Source: Prionace glauca (Eukaryota > Chordata > Chondrichthyes > Carcharhiniformes > Carcharhinidae). Taken from it: 64,000 bases of DNA. Positions 10,106-21,474 of this stretch are shown in pieces. Position numbers and translations under genes: made by a program. The DNA is taken from the NCBI GenBank assembly GCA_037974335.1, contig CM075760.1:18322960-18386959 (forward strand), written 5' to 3'. The first letter of the stretch is position 1; each line of letters opens with the position of its first letter. Below the pieces are notes generated by a model. It was given only the letters and a program-made list of their open reading frames with translations, was not told the DNA's origin and made no database searches.

Positions 10106-10756
10106 GTCATAGAGGTTTACAACATGGAAACAGGCACTTCGGCCCAACTTGTCCATGGTGCCCTTTTTTTTAAACCCCTAAACTAATCCCAATTGCCTGC
10201 ATTTGGCCCATATCCTTCTATACCCATCTTACCCATGTAACTATCTAAATGCTTTTTCAAAGACAACATTGTACCCGCCTCTACTACTACCTCTGACAAC
10301 CTGTTCCAGATGCTCACCACTCTCTGTGTGAAAAAAATTGCCCCCTGGATACTTTTGTATCTCTCCCCTCTCACCTTAAACCTATGCATTATAGTTTTAA
10401 ACTCCCCTACCTTTGGGAAAAGGTATTGACTATCTAGCTGCTCTGTGCCCCTCATTATTTTATAGACCTCTATAAGATCATCCCTCAGCCTCCTACGCTC
10501 CAGAGAAAAATCCCCAGTCTATCCAGCCTCTCCTTATAACTCAATCCATCAAGTCCTGGTAGCATCCTAATAAATCTTTTCTGCATTCTTTCTAGTTTAA
10601 TAATACACTGTCTATAATAAGGTGACCAGAATGGCACACAATATTCCAAATGTGGCCTTACCAATGTCTTGTATAACTTCAACAAGAAATTCCAACTCCT
10701 GTATTCAATGTTCTGACCGATGAAACCAAGCATACTGAATGCCTACTGCACCTAAG
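10106..10756 (-). mobile_element. CR1 family C LINE, 3' part
   Basis: Minus-strand reading gives LYKTLVRPHLEYCVPFW, MQKRFIRMLPGLDGLSYKERL, then FFTQRVVSIWNRLSEVVVEAG. It has a family 3' end starting on the + strand as CATAGAGGTTTACAACATGG. The same family, more complete, is at 24869-27475. It is 5'-truncated. Confidence 0.8.
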
Positions 10757-10766
10757 CTACACATCT

Positions 10767-11442
10767 TACATAGAACATTACAGCACAAACAGGCCCTTCG
10801 ACCCTCGAGTTGCGCCGATCGCATCAACCCCACCAATCTATAGACCTATCTATAACCCCCAATCCCATTAAACCCCATATACTCATCCAGGAGTCTTTTA
10901 AAAGACCCCAGCGAGTTCGCGTCCACCACCGACGACGGCAGCCGATTCCAATCACTCACTACCCTCTGAGTGAAAAACTTACCCCTAACATCACCTCTGT
11001 ACTTCCCTCCCCGCACCTTAAATCTGTGTCCTCTCGTAGCGACCATTTCAACCCGGGGAAATAGCCTCTGAGAGTCCACCCTATCTATTCCTCTCAACAT
11101 TTTATAAACTTCTATCAGGTCGCCTCTCAACCTTCGCCTCTCCAGGGAAAAGAGTCCCAGCTCCCTCAACCTATCTTCATAAGGCATGCCTCCCAGTCCA
11201 GGCAACATCCTTGTAAATCTCCTCTGCACCCTTTCAATAGCTTCTACGTCTTTCCTATAGTGAGGCGACCAGAACTGCGCACAGTACTCCAAATGAGGCC
11301 TGACGAGGGTCCTGTAAAGTTGCAGCATTACCTCCCGACTCCTAAACTCAATCCCTCGATTAATGAAGGCCAGTACACCATACGCCTTCTTGACCACCTC
11401 CTCCACCTGCGAGGCCGATTTAAGAGTCCTGTGAACCCCTAA
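10767..11442 (-). mobile_element. CR1 family D LINE, 3' part with open 216-codon RT tail
   Basis: Minus-strand frame reads LNCPLASQDG, then the CR1 block VHRTLKSASQVEEVVKKAYG and LYRTLVRPHLEYCAQFW, ending YMGFNGIGGYR. The 3' end begins on the + strand at CATAGAACATTACAGCAC. The open C-terminal frame suggests it is younger than neighbouring families. It is 5'-truncated, and its first residues come from the adjoining SINE. Confidence 0.85.
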
Positions 11443-11645
11443 ATTGCCCCTTGGCACCCCATCTTGGGATGCCAAGGGGCAATTTAGCATAGCCAATCAA
11501 GCTGACCTGTACATCATTGGCCTGTGGGAGGGAACAGGAGCACCCGAAGGAAACACATGCAGATCTGGGGAGAACATGCAAACTCTGCACAAACAGTGAC
11601 CCAAGCCAGGAATTGAACCTGGGTCACTGGTGCTTTGAGGCAGCA
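11443..11645 (-). mobile_element. HE1-type SINE with a short hairpin at its edge
   Basis: Reverse complement contains the SINE core GTTTCCTTCGGGTGCTCC and a tRNA-like GGTTCAATTCC B-box. At the CR1 border, AATTGCCCCTTGG (about 11444-11456) is repeated inverted as CCAAGGGGCAATT (about 11472-11484), a 13-bp stem from a small inverted SINE piece. Confidence 0.75.
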
Positions 11646-12466
11646 AATCTCTTTTAAGGTTCCCCCTTGTCATAGCTCTAAACTCACATCTTACTCCAGT
11701 TTCCCTCACCTCCTCTGAGACTTCAGGATGGTGCAAGCAGGCATTTAAGACGCATTTTCATGAACACCTGAAAAGCTATAGCATAAGCTGAATTTGAACC
11801 TGGATCCCCGGAGCTGTGTGGCGTAACTGTTGTTCCATTCTTTTTGCTGCTTGATGCTCAGTGACAACATATAAAAGCCCTGCTCAGGGCTCTGACCCCT
11901 GGTTAGAGCTGATTGTGTAGTGAGGTTATCAATGAGTTTCAGATGTAAATTCCCACGCAATGAAGAGCAGAATCATGTGAGTTTTTTCCTGCTCCACCGT
12001 CTGAACCAATAACTGCCTGCACCAAGTGAAGTGCTGGATGATGGGATTGGAATCGATTGGTGTTCGATGGCCAGTGCAGACACGATGGGCTAAAAGACCT
12101 CTTTTTGTGCTGTCAAACTTCATGAGGAAGGAGGGTTGTTGATGTGCTGTCTGGCTGGGTGATATTTGGAGGAGCTGTCTCCCTGGGGCTGAACTAAAGC
12201 ATTCCATAATAATGTGAGCCTTGTAAGGAGCTCTTGGTGACACATAAAATCTCGCTCTGCTGAGTGACACTTTTTCATGTATTTCAGCCAGTGTGGGGAA
12301 AGACCCTGAGTGACAGCTCAAGAATTTAACAGCTAGGTACTGTGAACTCACTCACAAATCACATATCACACATTGGAAGTTGCGATACATTCAAATTTTA
12401 ACTACTGTTCATAGAATCATGGAATCCCTATAGTTCAGAAGAGGCTATTCGACCTATCAAATCTGC
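11646..12466. other. No gene; repeat also found at 16850-17370
   Basis: The stretch about 11835-12007 (TGCTCAGTGACAACATA ... TTCCTGCTCCACCGTCTG) recurs at 16862-16935 plus 17319-17370, where CR1-A interrupts it. Both copies lie just beyond an HE1-type SINE, so this is a dispersed repeat or a small segmental duplication. No coding potential was recognised. Confidence 0.5.
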
Positions 12467-12589
12467 GTAGAACATAGAACATTACAGCGCAGAACAGACC
12501 CTTCAGCCCACGATGTTGCGCCGACCAGTTACAAAACAATGACCCACGAGCCTAAACCAATCCGTTTTCGTCCATAAACCTATCCATAA

Positions 12590-14060
12590 ACGGCTAATGT
12601 TACGCCGTTGTTTAAGAAGGGTGGCAGGCAAAAGGCGGGGAATTATAGGCCGGTTAGTTTAACGTCTGTGGTAGGTAAAATGTTAGAAACCGTCATTAAG
12701 GAGGAAATAGCGAGGCATCTTGAGGGGAATTGCTTGATAGGGCGGACGCAACACGGTTTCATTAAAGGGAAGTCGTGTCTGACAAATTTACTGGAGTTCT
12801 ATGAGGATGTGTCTAGGGCAGTGGATGGAGGAGAGCCGGTGGATGTGGTCTTTCTGGATTTTCAGAAGGCGTTTGACAAGGTACCTCACAAGAGGTTATT
12901 GCAGAAGGTCAGGGGACATGGAGTTGGGGGTAGGGTGTTAGCGTGGATAGAGGATTGGTTGTCAAATAGGAGGCAGAGAGTGGGGGTCAATGGATGCTAT
13001 TCGGATTGGCGGTTGGTGACTAGTGGGGTGCCCCAGGGGTCGGTGCTGGGGCCTCAGCTATTTACCATTTATATAGATGATCTGGAGGAGGGAACCGAGT
13101 GCAGGGTGTCGAAATTTGCTGATGACACCAAGATTGGGGGAAAGGCAAATTGTGCGGAGGGTGTGGAGAGTCTGCAGAAGGATCTAGATAGGCTGGGCGA
13201 ATGGGCCAGGAAATGGCAAATGGAATTTAATGTTGGCAAGTGTGAGGTGGTCCACTTTGGTAGGAGGAATGGTAGGAAGGACTATTACTTACGGGGCGAA
13301 AAACTGCAGCAGGCGACGGTGCAGAGGGACCTCGGGGTCCTTGTGCATGAGTCGCAAAAACCCAGCTTGCAGGTGCAGCAGGTGGTCAGGAAGGCGAATG
13401 GGATGCTGGCCTTCATAGCGAAGGGGATTGAATATAAAAGTAGGGAGGTCTTGCTGCAGCTGTACAGGGCATTGGTGAGGCCGCAGCTGGAGTACTGTGT
13501 GCAGTTTTGGGCGCCGCACCTGCGCAAGGATGTTTTGGCCCTGGAGGGAGTGCAGAGGAGGTTTACTCGGCTGATACCGGAGTTGAGGGGATTGAGCTAT
13601 GAGGAGAGGCTGAATAAACTAGGCTTGTACTCGTTAGAGTTTAGAAGAATGAGGGGAGATCTCATTGAGACGTATAAGATGATGAATGGGATGGATAGGA
13701 TAGAGGTGGAGAGACTGTTCCCGCTCAAAAAAGACAGTAGGACTAGGGGGCACAGCCTCAAGATAAAGGGGGGGCGGTTTAGAACAGAGTTGAGGAGGAA
13801 CTTCTTCACTCAAAGGGTGGTGAATCTCTGGAATTCTCTGCCCGTTGAAGTGGTGGAGGCTGCCTCGCTAAATATTTTTAAGAAACGGGTTGATGGGTTT
13901 TTGATAAGAGAAGGGATTAAGGGTTATGGGGAGAGGGCGGGAAGGTGGAACTGAGCCACGACAGATCAGCCATGATCTTATTGAATGGCGGGGCAGGCTC
14001 GAAGGGCCAGATGGCCTACTCCTGCTCCTATTTCTTATGTTCTTATGTTCTTATGTTCTT
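12590..14060 (+). mobile_element. CR1-A LINE, 5'-truncated young copy
   Basis: Starts within RT at AACGGCTAATGTTACGCC and runs to a tail with several TTCTTATG units. It is inserted into the 3' UTR of CR1-B: the host sequence ends CCTATCCATA and resumes TATCCATAGATC, giving a likely target duplication of TATCCATA. The copy is almost the same as the full-length CR1-A at 32985-36220. Confidence 0.92.
12608..13954 (+). CDS. CR1-A ORF2 fragment: open RT domain, 448 codons
   Basis: An uninterrupted frame covers RT from NYRPVSLTSVVGK through [12 protein letters not shown] and the active site KFADDTK to the natural C-terminus GYGERAGRWN. CR1 ORF2 copies the element RNA into DNA at nicked target sites. 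Here the endonuclease and the RT N-terminus are lost by 5' truncation, and the first Met is accidental, so no functional protein is expected. Compared with the 969-codon copy it differs at about five residues and keeps the consensus-like NYRP and LRKDV where that copy has NYRS and LRKYV. Confidence 0.85.
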   Translation: MFKKGGRQKAGNYRPVSLTSVVGKMLETVIKEEIARHLEGNCLIGRTQHGFIKGKSCLTNLLEFYEDVSRAVDGGEPVDVVFLDFQKAFDKVPHKRLLQKVRGHGVGGRVLAWIEDWLSNRRQRVGVNGCYSDWRLVTSGVPQGSVLGPQLFTIYIDDLEEGTECRVSKFADDTKIGGKANCAEGVESLQKDLDRLGEWARKWQMEFNVGKCEVVHFGRRNGRKDYYLRGEKLQQATVQRDLGVLVHESQKPSLQVQQVVRKANGMLAFIAKGIEYKSREVLLQLYRALVRPQLEYCVQFWAPHLRKDVLALEGVQRRFTRLIPELRGLSYEERLNKLGLYSLEFRRMRGDLIETYKMMNGMDRIEVERLFPLKKDSRTRGHSLKIKGGRFRTELRRNFFTQRVVNLWNSLPVEVVEAASLNIFKKRVDGFLIREGIKGYGERAGRWN

Positions 14061-16654
14061 ATCCATAGATCTCTTAAACGCCCCCAAACTAGGCGCATTT
14101 ACAACTGCAGCTGGCAGGGCATTCCAGTCCCTCACCACCCTCTGGGTAAAGAACCTACCCCTGACATCCGTCCTATAACTACCCCCCCTTAATTTAAAGT
14201 CGTGCCCCCTCATGCTAGCTTTCTCCATCCTAGGAAAAAGGCTATCACTATCTACCCTGTCTAAACCTCTAATCATCTTATATGTTTCAATAAGGTCCCC
14301 TCTTAGCTGCCTTCTTTCCAGCGAAAACAACCCCAAATCTCTCAGTCTCTCCTCATAGGATCTCCCCTCCATACCAGGCAACATCCTGGTAAACCTCCTC
14401 TGCACCCTCTCCAAAGCCTCCACATCCTTCCTGTAATGTGGGGACCAGAACTGCACACAAAACTCCAAATGCGGCCGCACCAGAGTTGTGTACAGTTGAA
14501 TCATGACGTTGCGACTCCTAAATTCAATCCCCCTACCAATAAACGCCAAGACACGTATGCCTTCTTAACAACCTTATCTACTTGATTCCCAACTTTCAGG
14601 GATCTATGTACACACACACCTAGATCCCTCTGCTCCTCCACACTATTCAAAGTCCTCCCGTTAGCCCTATACTCAACACATTTGTTATTCCTACCGAAAT
14701 GAATTACCTCACACTTCTCCACATTAAACTCCATCCGCCACCTCGCAGCCCAGCTCTGCAACCTGTCTAAGTCACCCTGCAAACTATGACACCCTTCCTC
14801 ACAATCTACCACACCTCCGACTTTGGTGTCATCAGCAAACTTACTAATCCACCCAACTATACCCTCATCCAGATCATTAATAAAAATTACAAACAGCAAA
14901 GACCCCAAAACAGATCCCTGAGGCACACCACTCGTAACCGAACTCCATGACGAATATTTACCATCAACCACCACCCTCTGTCTCCTATCTGCTAGCCAAT
15001 TCCTGATCCAATTACCTAGATCACCCCCAATCCCATACATCTGCATTTTCTGCAGAAGCCTACCATGGTGAACCTTATCAAACGCCTTGCTAAAATCCAT
15101 ATACACCACATCAACTGCCTTACCCCATCCACCTCTTTGGTCACTTTCTCAAAGAACTCAATAAGGTTAGTAACGCACGACCTACCCGCTACAAAACCAT
15201 GCTGACTGTCTCTAATCAACTCATTACTCTCCAAATAACTATAAATCCTGTCTCTAATAATCCTTTCCAAAACCTTACCCACCACAGAAGTAAGACTCAC
15301 CGGTCTATAATTCCCAGGGAAGTCTCTTCTCCCATTTCTTAAACAATGGGACAACATTTGCTGTCCTCCAATCTTCCGGTACTATACCAGAGACCAATGA
15401 TGACCTGAAGATCAGAGCCAGAGGCTTTACAATCACCTCTCTTGCCTCCCAAAGAATCCTAGGGTAAATCCCATCCGGACCAGGGGACTTATCTATTTTC
15501 AAACCCTCTAAAATATCCAGAACATCCCCCCGTATCAACTGCAATACTATCTATTTTACATCCCTGCACCCCAGTGTCCTCCTCAGCTACATTCATGTCC
15601 CCTTGCGTGAACACTGAAGAGAAATATTGGTTCAATGCCTCTCCAATCTCCTCCGGTTCCACACACAACTTCCCTCTACTGTCTGTAACTGGCCCTAATC
15701 TTGCCCTAACCAACCTTCTGTTCTTGACATACCTGTAAAACGCCTTAGGGTTCTCCTTAATCCTATCAGCCAAAGTCATCTCATGTCCTCTTTTAGCCCT
15801 TCTTAACTCCCTCTTCAACTCCCTCCTAGCCAATCTAAAACTTTCTAATGCACTACCTGAGCCGTCAAGCCTCATCCGAACATAAGCCTCCTTTTTCTTC
15901 CTAACCAACAAATCAACTTTTTTAGTGCACCACGGTTCCCTGGGCCTACCAAATCCTCCTTGCCTGACAGGGATATACCTATCACAGACCCGCAATAGCT
16001 GCTCCTTGAAAAATCTCCACATCTCGGATGTTCCCAGTCCCTGTAATCTCCTAGTCCAACCAATGCTTCCTAATTCTCTCCTAATAGCCTCATAATTACC
16101 CTTCCCCCAGCTGAAACTACTGACCCGAGGTTCATGCCTATCCCTTTCCATCACTAAGGTGAACGTAATCGAATTGTGGTCACTATCCCCAAAATGCACA
16201 CCAACTTCCAAGTCTAGCACCTGGTCTGACTCATTACCCAGCACCAAATCCAATATAGCCTCACCTCTAATCGGCCTATCTACATACTGAGTCAGAAAAC
16301 CTTCCTGCACACTTTGAACAAAATCTGACCCCTCTAACGAGCTAGAGCTATAGCAATTCCAATCAACATGAGTAAAGTTAAAGTCCCCCATAACAATTAC
16401 CCTATTACTTTCACTCCTAACAAGGATCGTCTCCGCAATCCTTTCCACAACCTCTCTAGAACTGTTTGGAGGTCTATAAAAGACTCCCAACAGGGTGACC
16501 TCTCCTCTCCTATTTCTAATCTCCGCCCATACTACCTCAACAGTCAAGTCCTCATCAAAGTTCCTCTCTGACACTGTGATACAGTCCTTGACCAATAATG
16601 CTACCCCACCCCCCCTTCTACCTCCTTCTCTACTTCTCTGACAGAGTATCTCAC

Positions 16655-16850
16655 CCAGGCCCTTTCCTCTGCTCTATTCCTCCAACCCCACACACTACCA
16701 TGGCTAATCCATCTAACCTACACATCTTTGGACTGTCGGAGGAAACCAGAGCACCCAAAGGAAACCCACACAGACATGGGGAGAGCATGACAGACAGTCA
16801 CCCAAGCAGGATTTGAAGCCAGGTTAGGCTGTGTGGCCTGCATGCCGTTC
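16655..16850 (-). mobile_element. HE1-type SINE fragment
   Basis: Reverse complement holds the SINE core around the ACAGTCCAAAGATGTG-type phrase (here CATCTTTGGACTGTCGGAGG on +) and a decayed tRNA-like head. It adjoins the 5' end of CR1-B. Confidence 0.75.
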
Positions 16851-16935
16851 CACTCTTTCTGCTTTATGCTCAGTGACAACATATGAAAGCCCTGGTCAGA
16901 GCTGATTGTGTAGTGAGGTTTATCAATGGGTTTTG

Positions 16936-17320
16936 AGAGACGTATAAGATGATGAATGGGATGGATAGGATAGAAGTGGAGAGACTCTTCCCGCTCAGAA
17001 AGGATAATAGGACTAGGGGCACAGCCTCAAGATAAAGGGGGGGCGGTTTAGAACGGAATTGAGGAGGAACTTCTTCACTCAAAGGGTGGTGAATCTCTGG
17101 AATTCTCTGCCCGTTGAAGTGGTGGAGGCTGCCTCGCTAAATATTTTGAAGAGGCGGGTTGATGGGTTTTTTATAAGAGAGGGGATTAAGGATTATGGGG
17201 AGAGGGCAGGAATGTGGAACTGAGCCACGACAGATCAGCCATGATCTTATTGAATGGTGGGGCAGGCTCGAAGGGCTAGATGGCCTACTCCTGCTCCTAT
17301 TTCTTATGTTCTTATGTTCA
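16936..17320 (+). mobile_element. CR1-A LINE, short 3' copy
   Basis: Begins at GAGACGTATAAGATGATG and runs through RIEVERLFPLRKD and the 3' UTR to TTCTTATGTTC. It splits the repeat shared with 11835-12007. Confidence 0.9.
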
Positions 17321-17504
17321 ATGAAGATTAGAATCATGTGAGCTTTTTCCTGCTCCACCGTCTGCACCATGTTGTTGTCTAACAAGGGGCATACACATGG
17401 TGGGTCATGCGTAGGCTGCTCTTGGATGTTTCGAGAGTAGCCTAGTACTTCACATCGTTTGTGTACGCTTAAAACTGGACCAGCAGATGGGCACCACAAC
17501 AGCT

Positions 17505-17825
17505 CAGTGACTATCACTGTTTGCGGTGCAGATACATGGATTTGGGCCAATGTCTGTGGCAGTTTGCGCATTCTCCCTGTGGTTGCGTGGGTTTCCTCTG
17601 GGTGCTCCGATTTCCTCCCACACCCCAAAGATGTGCTCTCAAGCTGATTGGTGTAACAAATTGTCCCTAAATTATTCTCCGCTTAATCTGGTCTCCAGTG
17701 GGGGTAACATAAGCTGAGACATGGGTCAAGGGTGGAGGAGGAAAAGCACATTGTTATGATGGCGGCGTGGGCTCATTGGGCCGAAGGGCCTGTTTCCCTT
17801 GCTGTGTTGTTCTTTGTTTTGTTAT
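17505..17825 (+). mobile_element. HE1-type SINE, decayed
   Basis: Recognisable phrases are GTTTGCGCATTCTCCCTGTG, GGGTTTCCTCTGGGTGCTCC and a tail GGGCCGAAGGGCCTGTTTCC. The tRNA-like head is weak. Confidence 0.65.
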
Positions 17826-18827
17826 TTCCCAAATATAAAAATACTTTATGAAATGAGCAGTTTCCAATAAAATGAGTAAAATCTGAAACCAAAGACCACC
17901 AGCATCTCATTAACTTCATTTAACGAAGTGGAATGTGTTTAATCGACCTTAATGACTATTTTTATCTAGAACGTTACTGACACAGAATATTAGAACATGT
18001 TTTTATTGGATGGTGGGCTAATATAACTATATTATATTTGATATAAATCCTATCAAATATTACACTTTCAATCCAGCTTTCCAAAGAGAGAATACAGTCA
18101 GCAGCAGCTTTGAACTATCTAGTCAGTGAAAACAGAATGTCATTGAGGCAGCGACACACTGAGACCACACATGAGTCAGAGACTTTCCACATTATGTTTA
18201 TTTTAAAAATAAAGAACTTATAAACTTCCCAAGACAGCTTCTCCTGCAAATGTAACAGCTGCACGTTCACCTCCTCCCTACTCACCATCCAGGGGTTACA
18301 CGTATGGCCTCAATCCCAAAGTGTCAAATAGTTTGAAATCACATTTTGGAAATGGAGTAAGGGTGACTTATTCAAAATAAATTGACATGATATATTTTAT
18401 ATATAGATACTAAGTTAAAAGATTTAATATATACACTGTATGTGGCATCTGTACTATCTTATCCATGTAATGAAGTAAACGCAACAAAATTCAACAAAAT
18501 ACAAAAGGTATTGTTACTGAGAGAATACGTCATCAATATTTGATTTAATTTATTGTTGCATGTAGTGGGATACTGTGAAAAACATTGTTTCTGGTGCACT
18601 ATAGCAACAAACTATGCCGTTCATAGAGTACAGAGGGGAAAAGGAAAGGATATGGTGCAGATGATAGTGCTGTAGTGTTGTCAAAAATGGACACTGAAGC
18701 CCTGAAAATTAGTGAGATCGCCAGAATATTAAACTCCAGTGAGTCATATCAGCAGGAACAAAACCACGTATCAATACTAAACAAGATAAACAGCAGCAGT
18801 AACAGGAGAATCTAACCCTTGCAGTCA
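17826..18827. other. Gene-free AT-rich stretch with one dispersed repeat
   Basis: AT-rich, with no coding signal. About 18535-18680 starts TTTGATTTAATTTATTGTTG and matches the minus orientation of the repeat ending AATAAATCAAATC (see 9275-9460 and 46262-46600). The stretch just before 18828 is the 3' UTR side of ZNF-D. Confidence 0.45.
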
Positions 18828-19824
18828 CTATTGAACCTGCTGATGTCTCAGGAACCATTGTGACTGACTGAATCTCTTCCCACACATAGAGCAGTTAAAT
18901 GGCCTCTTAGTGTGAGTGCATTGGTGAGCCAGCAGGTTGAAAAGCTTTGCGAACCCCACGCAAGGAGCAAGTGAATGGCCTCTGCCCAGTGTGAACTCGC
19001 TGGTGAGCAGTGAGATTGGATGACCGATTGAATCCTTTCCCACAGATGGAGCAGATGAATGGCCTCTCTCCAGTGTGAACTCGCTGGTGTAAAACAAGAT
19101 TGGATGACTGTCTGAAAGTCTTTCCACAGTCAGTGCAGCTGAATGGCTTCTCCTCTGTGTGAATTTGTTGGTGTCTCAGCAGGGTGGGTAAAAGTGTGAA
19201 TCCTTTCCCACACGTGGAACAAGTAAATGGCCTCTCCCCAGTGTGAATCTGTTGGTGTGCAATGAGACAGGTTGGCTGTCTAAAACTCTTTCCACAGGAA
19301 GTGCAGCTGAATAGCTTTTGAGTGTGAATCCGCTGGTGTGACAGCAGGTGGGATGACCCAGTGAATCCTTCCCCACACATGGAGCAGGTGAAAGGCCTCT
19401 CCCCAGTGTGAACTCGCTGATGTAATGTGAAGTTGGATGACTGAGTGAATCTCTTTCCACACTCAGGACAGGTGAACAGTCCCTCCCCAGTGTGAGTGCG
19501 TTGGTGTGCTGTGAGTGCTGAAGAATGCCTGAACCTTTTTCCACAGGTAGTGCAGCTGAATGGCTTCTCCTCAGTGTGAATTCGCTGATGTGATGAAAGC
19601 CCAGATAACTGACTGAAAGCCTTCCCACACGCAGAGCAGGTGAATGCCCTCTTCCCTGTGTGAACTCGCTGGTGTAATGATAGGTTGGATGACTGAGTAA
19701 ATCCTTTCCCACATATAGAACAGGTGAATGGCCTCTCCCCAGTGTGACTGCGTTGATGGCTTTCCAGCAGGGATGGATAATTGAATCCTTTACCACAATC
19801 TTCACATTTCCACCGTTTCTCCAT
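18828..19824 (-). CDS. ZNF-D: C2H2 zinc-finger gene, 10 intact fingers, frameshifted C-terminus
   Basis: The frame from the ATG at 19824 (MEKRWKCEDCGKGF) gives 10 complete C2H2 fingers with standard linkers over about 285 residues. Finger 11 begins (GQRPFTCSL) and then a small deletion near 18955-18962 shifts the frame, adding a novel tail that ends at 18907. In the other frame the ancestral end continues with FAKLFNLLAHQCTH, CSMCGKRFSQSQWFLRHQQVQ and a stop at 18828. That last finger lacks its final His. The protein may still bind DNA through ten fingers. Just upstream, the ancestral first finger is present but broken by a stop, so translation now starts at the Met before KRWKC. Divergent pair with ZNF-E; no effector domain is visible. 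Confidence 0.8.
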
Positions 19825-20169
19825 GGTGCCAGTGTCCCTGTGTCTCTCTAGGTTGGATAATTAGTTCAAGTCTTGTCCAAACATTGAACAAATGTATGAT
19901 TTTTCCTTATATTTTGCAATGTTTTCTCAAGCCGAATAACTGGTTAAAGCTCTTTCCAGTTAGTTCACTGGAACACTCACTCGGGTGGATGTGTGTGTGT
20001 CTCGATGCTTTTCCAGTCACTGATGTTTGAAATGTGTTCTTTTGGAACAGTTGATCATTTATCCTTCCACATTCAAAGACCGATGATATTCAGATCCTGA
20101 TAAATGGAGTTACTCAACCCGAGCTTGATCTGACGTTTCGCATCTGCAAATCCTTCTCTTCTGACCTCC
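19825..20169 (-). other. ZNF-D leader with splice acceptor
   Basis: On the minus strand CTGCTTCTACAG|GAGG places an acceptor near 20169. The leader then runs to the ATG and includes a decayed first-finger relic (YICSMFGQDLN-stop-LSNLERH) at about 19840-19900. Confidence 0.55.
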
Positions 20170-20189
20170 TGTAGAAGCAGTTCACAAAC

Positions 20190-20636
20190 TTCGGGACAAA
20201 CAAGAGCCAAGGCCAGCAATGACACTGCGCATGTTTCACATCACAATGCTCGGACGCTGACTGACGGCAGGCGCGGACCAATAGGAAGAGGGGGCAACTG
20301 GAAATAAGTGTGGGACCGGCTGGCCCTCTAACCAATCAGAGGGAATGAGGGGCAGGGCTGGAGGACCGCGTGGGTGCGGCTGGTCCTCCAACCATTCAGA
20401 TTGAAGGAGGGGCAGGGCTGGAGGACCGCGTGGGAGGCCAATCCTCCAACTAATCAGAGTGAAGGAGGGGCGGGGCTGGAGGACCACGTGGGAGCGGCTG
20501 GTCCTCCAACCATTCAGAGTGAAGGAGGGGCAGGGCCCACATCATGACCGCGTGGGAGGCCAGTCCTCCAACTAATCAGAGTGAAGGAGGGGCGGGGCTG
20601 GAGGACCACGTAGGACAGGCTGGTTCTCTAACCAAT
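20190..20636. promoter_or_regulatory. ZNF-D/E promoter: about 60-bp CCAAT/GC-box unit array
   Basis: After a conserved GACACTGCGCATG block (about 20219-20231, also in the B/C promoter) come about six units of roughly 60 bp at about 20280-20636. Each has GGGGC(A/G)GGGC plus CTCCAACCAATCAGAG or a mutated version (CCATTC, CTAATC). One unit has a perfect E-box CACGTG at 20485-20490. A further unit resumes after the PLE insertion at 21817. CCAAT boxes bind NF-Y and GC boxes bind SP/KLF factors (established knowledge); activity is inferred. Confidence 0.7.
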
Positions 20637-20935
20637 AAAAAGTCTGACAACACCAGGTTTTAGTCCAACCGATTTATTTGATAATATTCTCACAAGCTTT
20701 CGAGGTTACCCTCTTTGTCAAGTGAATGGAGAGTTCTGGCCTCAGACAGACAGAGCAAACAAAGCACAGACAGTTGCTGATTAGAATGCGAATCCTTACA
20801 CCTAACCTGCTGTTCAATTCTTAAAGTGGCTGATAATGTGAGTGGAAGGAGCACTGATCACAGTTTAAAGAGATGTGTATTGTCTCCAGACAGTACAGTA
20901 AGTGAGGTTTTGCAAACCCAGGCAAGTCACAGGGG

Positions 20936-21201
20936 TTACAGATAGTGCGACATGAACCCAAGATCCCTGTTGAGACCGTCCTCATGTGTGCGGAACTTGG
21001 CTATCAGTCTCTGTTCAGCGACTCTGCGCTGTCGTGTGTCATGAAGGCCGCCTTGGAGAATGCTTACCCGAAGGTCAGAGGCTGAATGCCCGTGACCGCT
21101 GAAGTGTTCGCCAACAGGAAGGGAACAGTCTTGCCTGGTGACTGTCGAGCGATGTTCATTCATCCGTTGTCGTAGCGTCTGCATGGTCTCCCCAACGTAC
21201 C
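20936..21201 (-). CDS. PLE GIY-YIG endonuclease C-terminal fragment, left arm
   Basis: Minus-strand reading YVGETMQTLRQRMNEH, PVGEHFSGHGHSASD and RVAEQRLIAKFRTHEDG has the pattern of the GIY-YIG nuclease at the C-terminus of Penelope-like proteins (YIG-type motif, conserved Arg in LRQRMNEH). Only this end is present; the RT is not. The nuclease family nicks DNA for target-primed reverse transcription. Confidence 0.75.
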
Positions 21202-21202
21202 A

Positions 21203-21474
21203 TGCTTCGGTACGTTGGGGAGACCATGCAGACGCTACGACAACGGATGAATGAACATCGCTCGACAGTCACCAGGCAAGACTGTTCCCTTCCTGTTGGG
21301 GAACACTTCAGCGGTCACGGGCATTCAGCCTCTGACCTTCGGGTAAGCATTCTCCAAGGCGGCCTTCACGACACACGACAGCGCAGAGTCGCTGAACAGA
21401 GACTGATAGCCAAGTTCCGCACACATGAGGACGGTCTCAACAGGGATCTTGGGTTCATGTCGCACTATCTGTAA
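21203..21474 (+). CDS. PLE GIY-YIG endonuclease C-terminal fragment, right arm
   Basis: Same about 85 residues as the left arm, in opposite orientation, ending LGFMSHYL-stop. The first codons (MLR) come from the palindrome centre, so the frame start is not natural. It is included because it identifies the element. Confidence 0.75.

Larger units (their letters stand above)
12467..16610 (-). mobile_element. CR1 family B LINE, endonuclease plus RT, interrupted by CR1-A
   Basis: Read from 16610 down, the minus strand gives part of the APE-type endonuclease (GVFYRPPNSSREV, MGDFNFTHVDW, FGDSDHNSITF). It continues into [56 protein letters not shown] and VRPHLEFCVQFW. The endonuclease N-terminus is missing. 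Frames change near 15500, 15340, 15110 and 14550, so it is non-functional, but long open runs remain. Family-diagnostic text is RGLDRVDSDSLFPRM. CR1-A (12590-14060) splits its 3' UTR, and the last about 120 nt of the element lie at 12467-12589. Confidence 0.9.

Noticed and set aside
14030-14060. TTCTTATG tandem repeat as a microsatellite
   Set aside because: It is the 3' tail of CR1-A, present at the end of the other copies.
20536-20547. CCCACATCATGA inside a promoter unit, identical to the PLE 3' terminus
   Set aside because: Twelve bases are too few to claim a PLE footprint; left as a curiosity.
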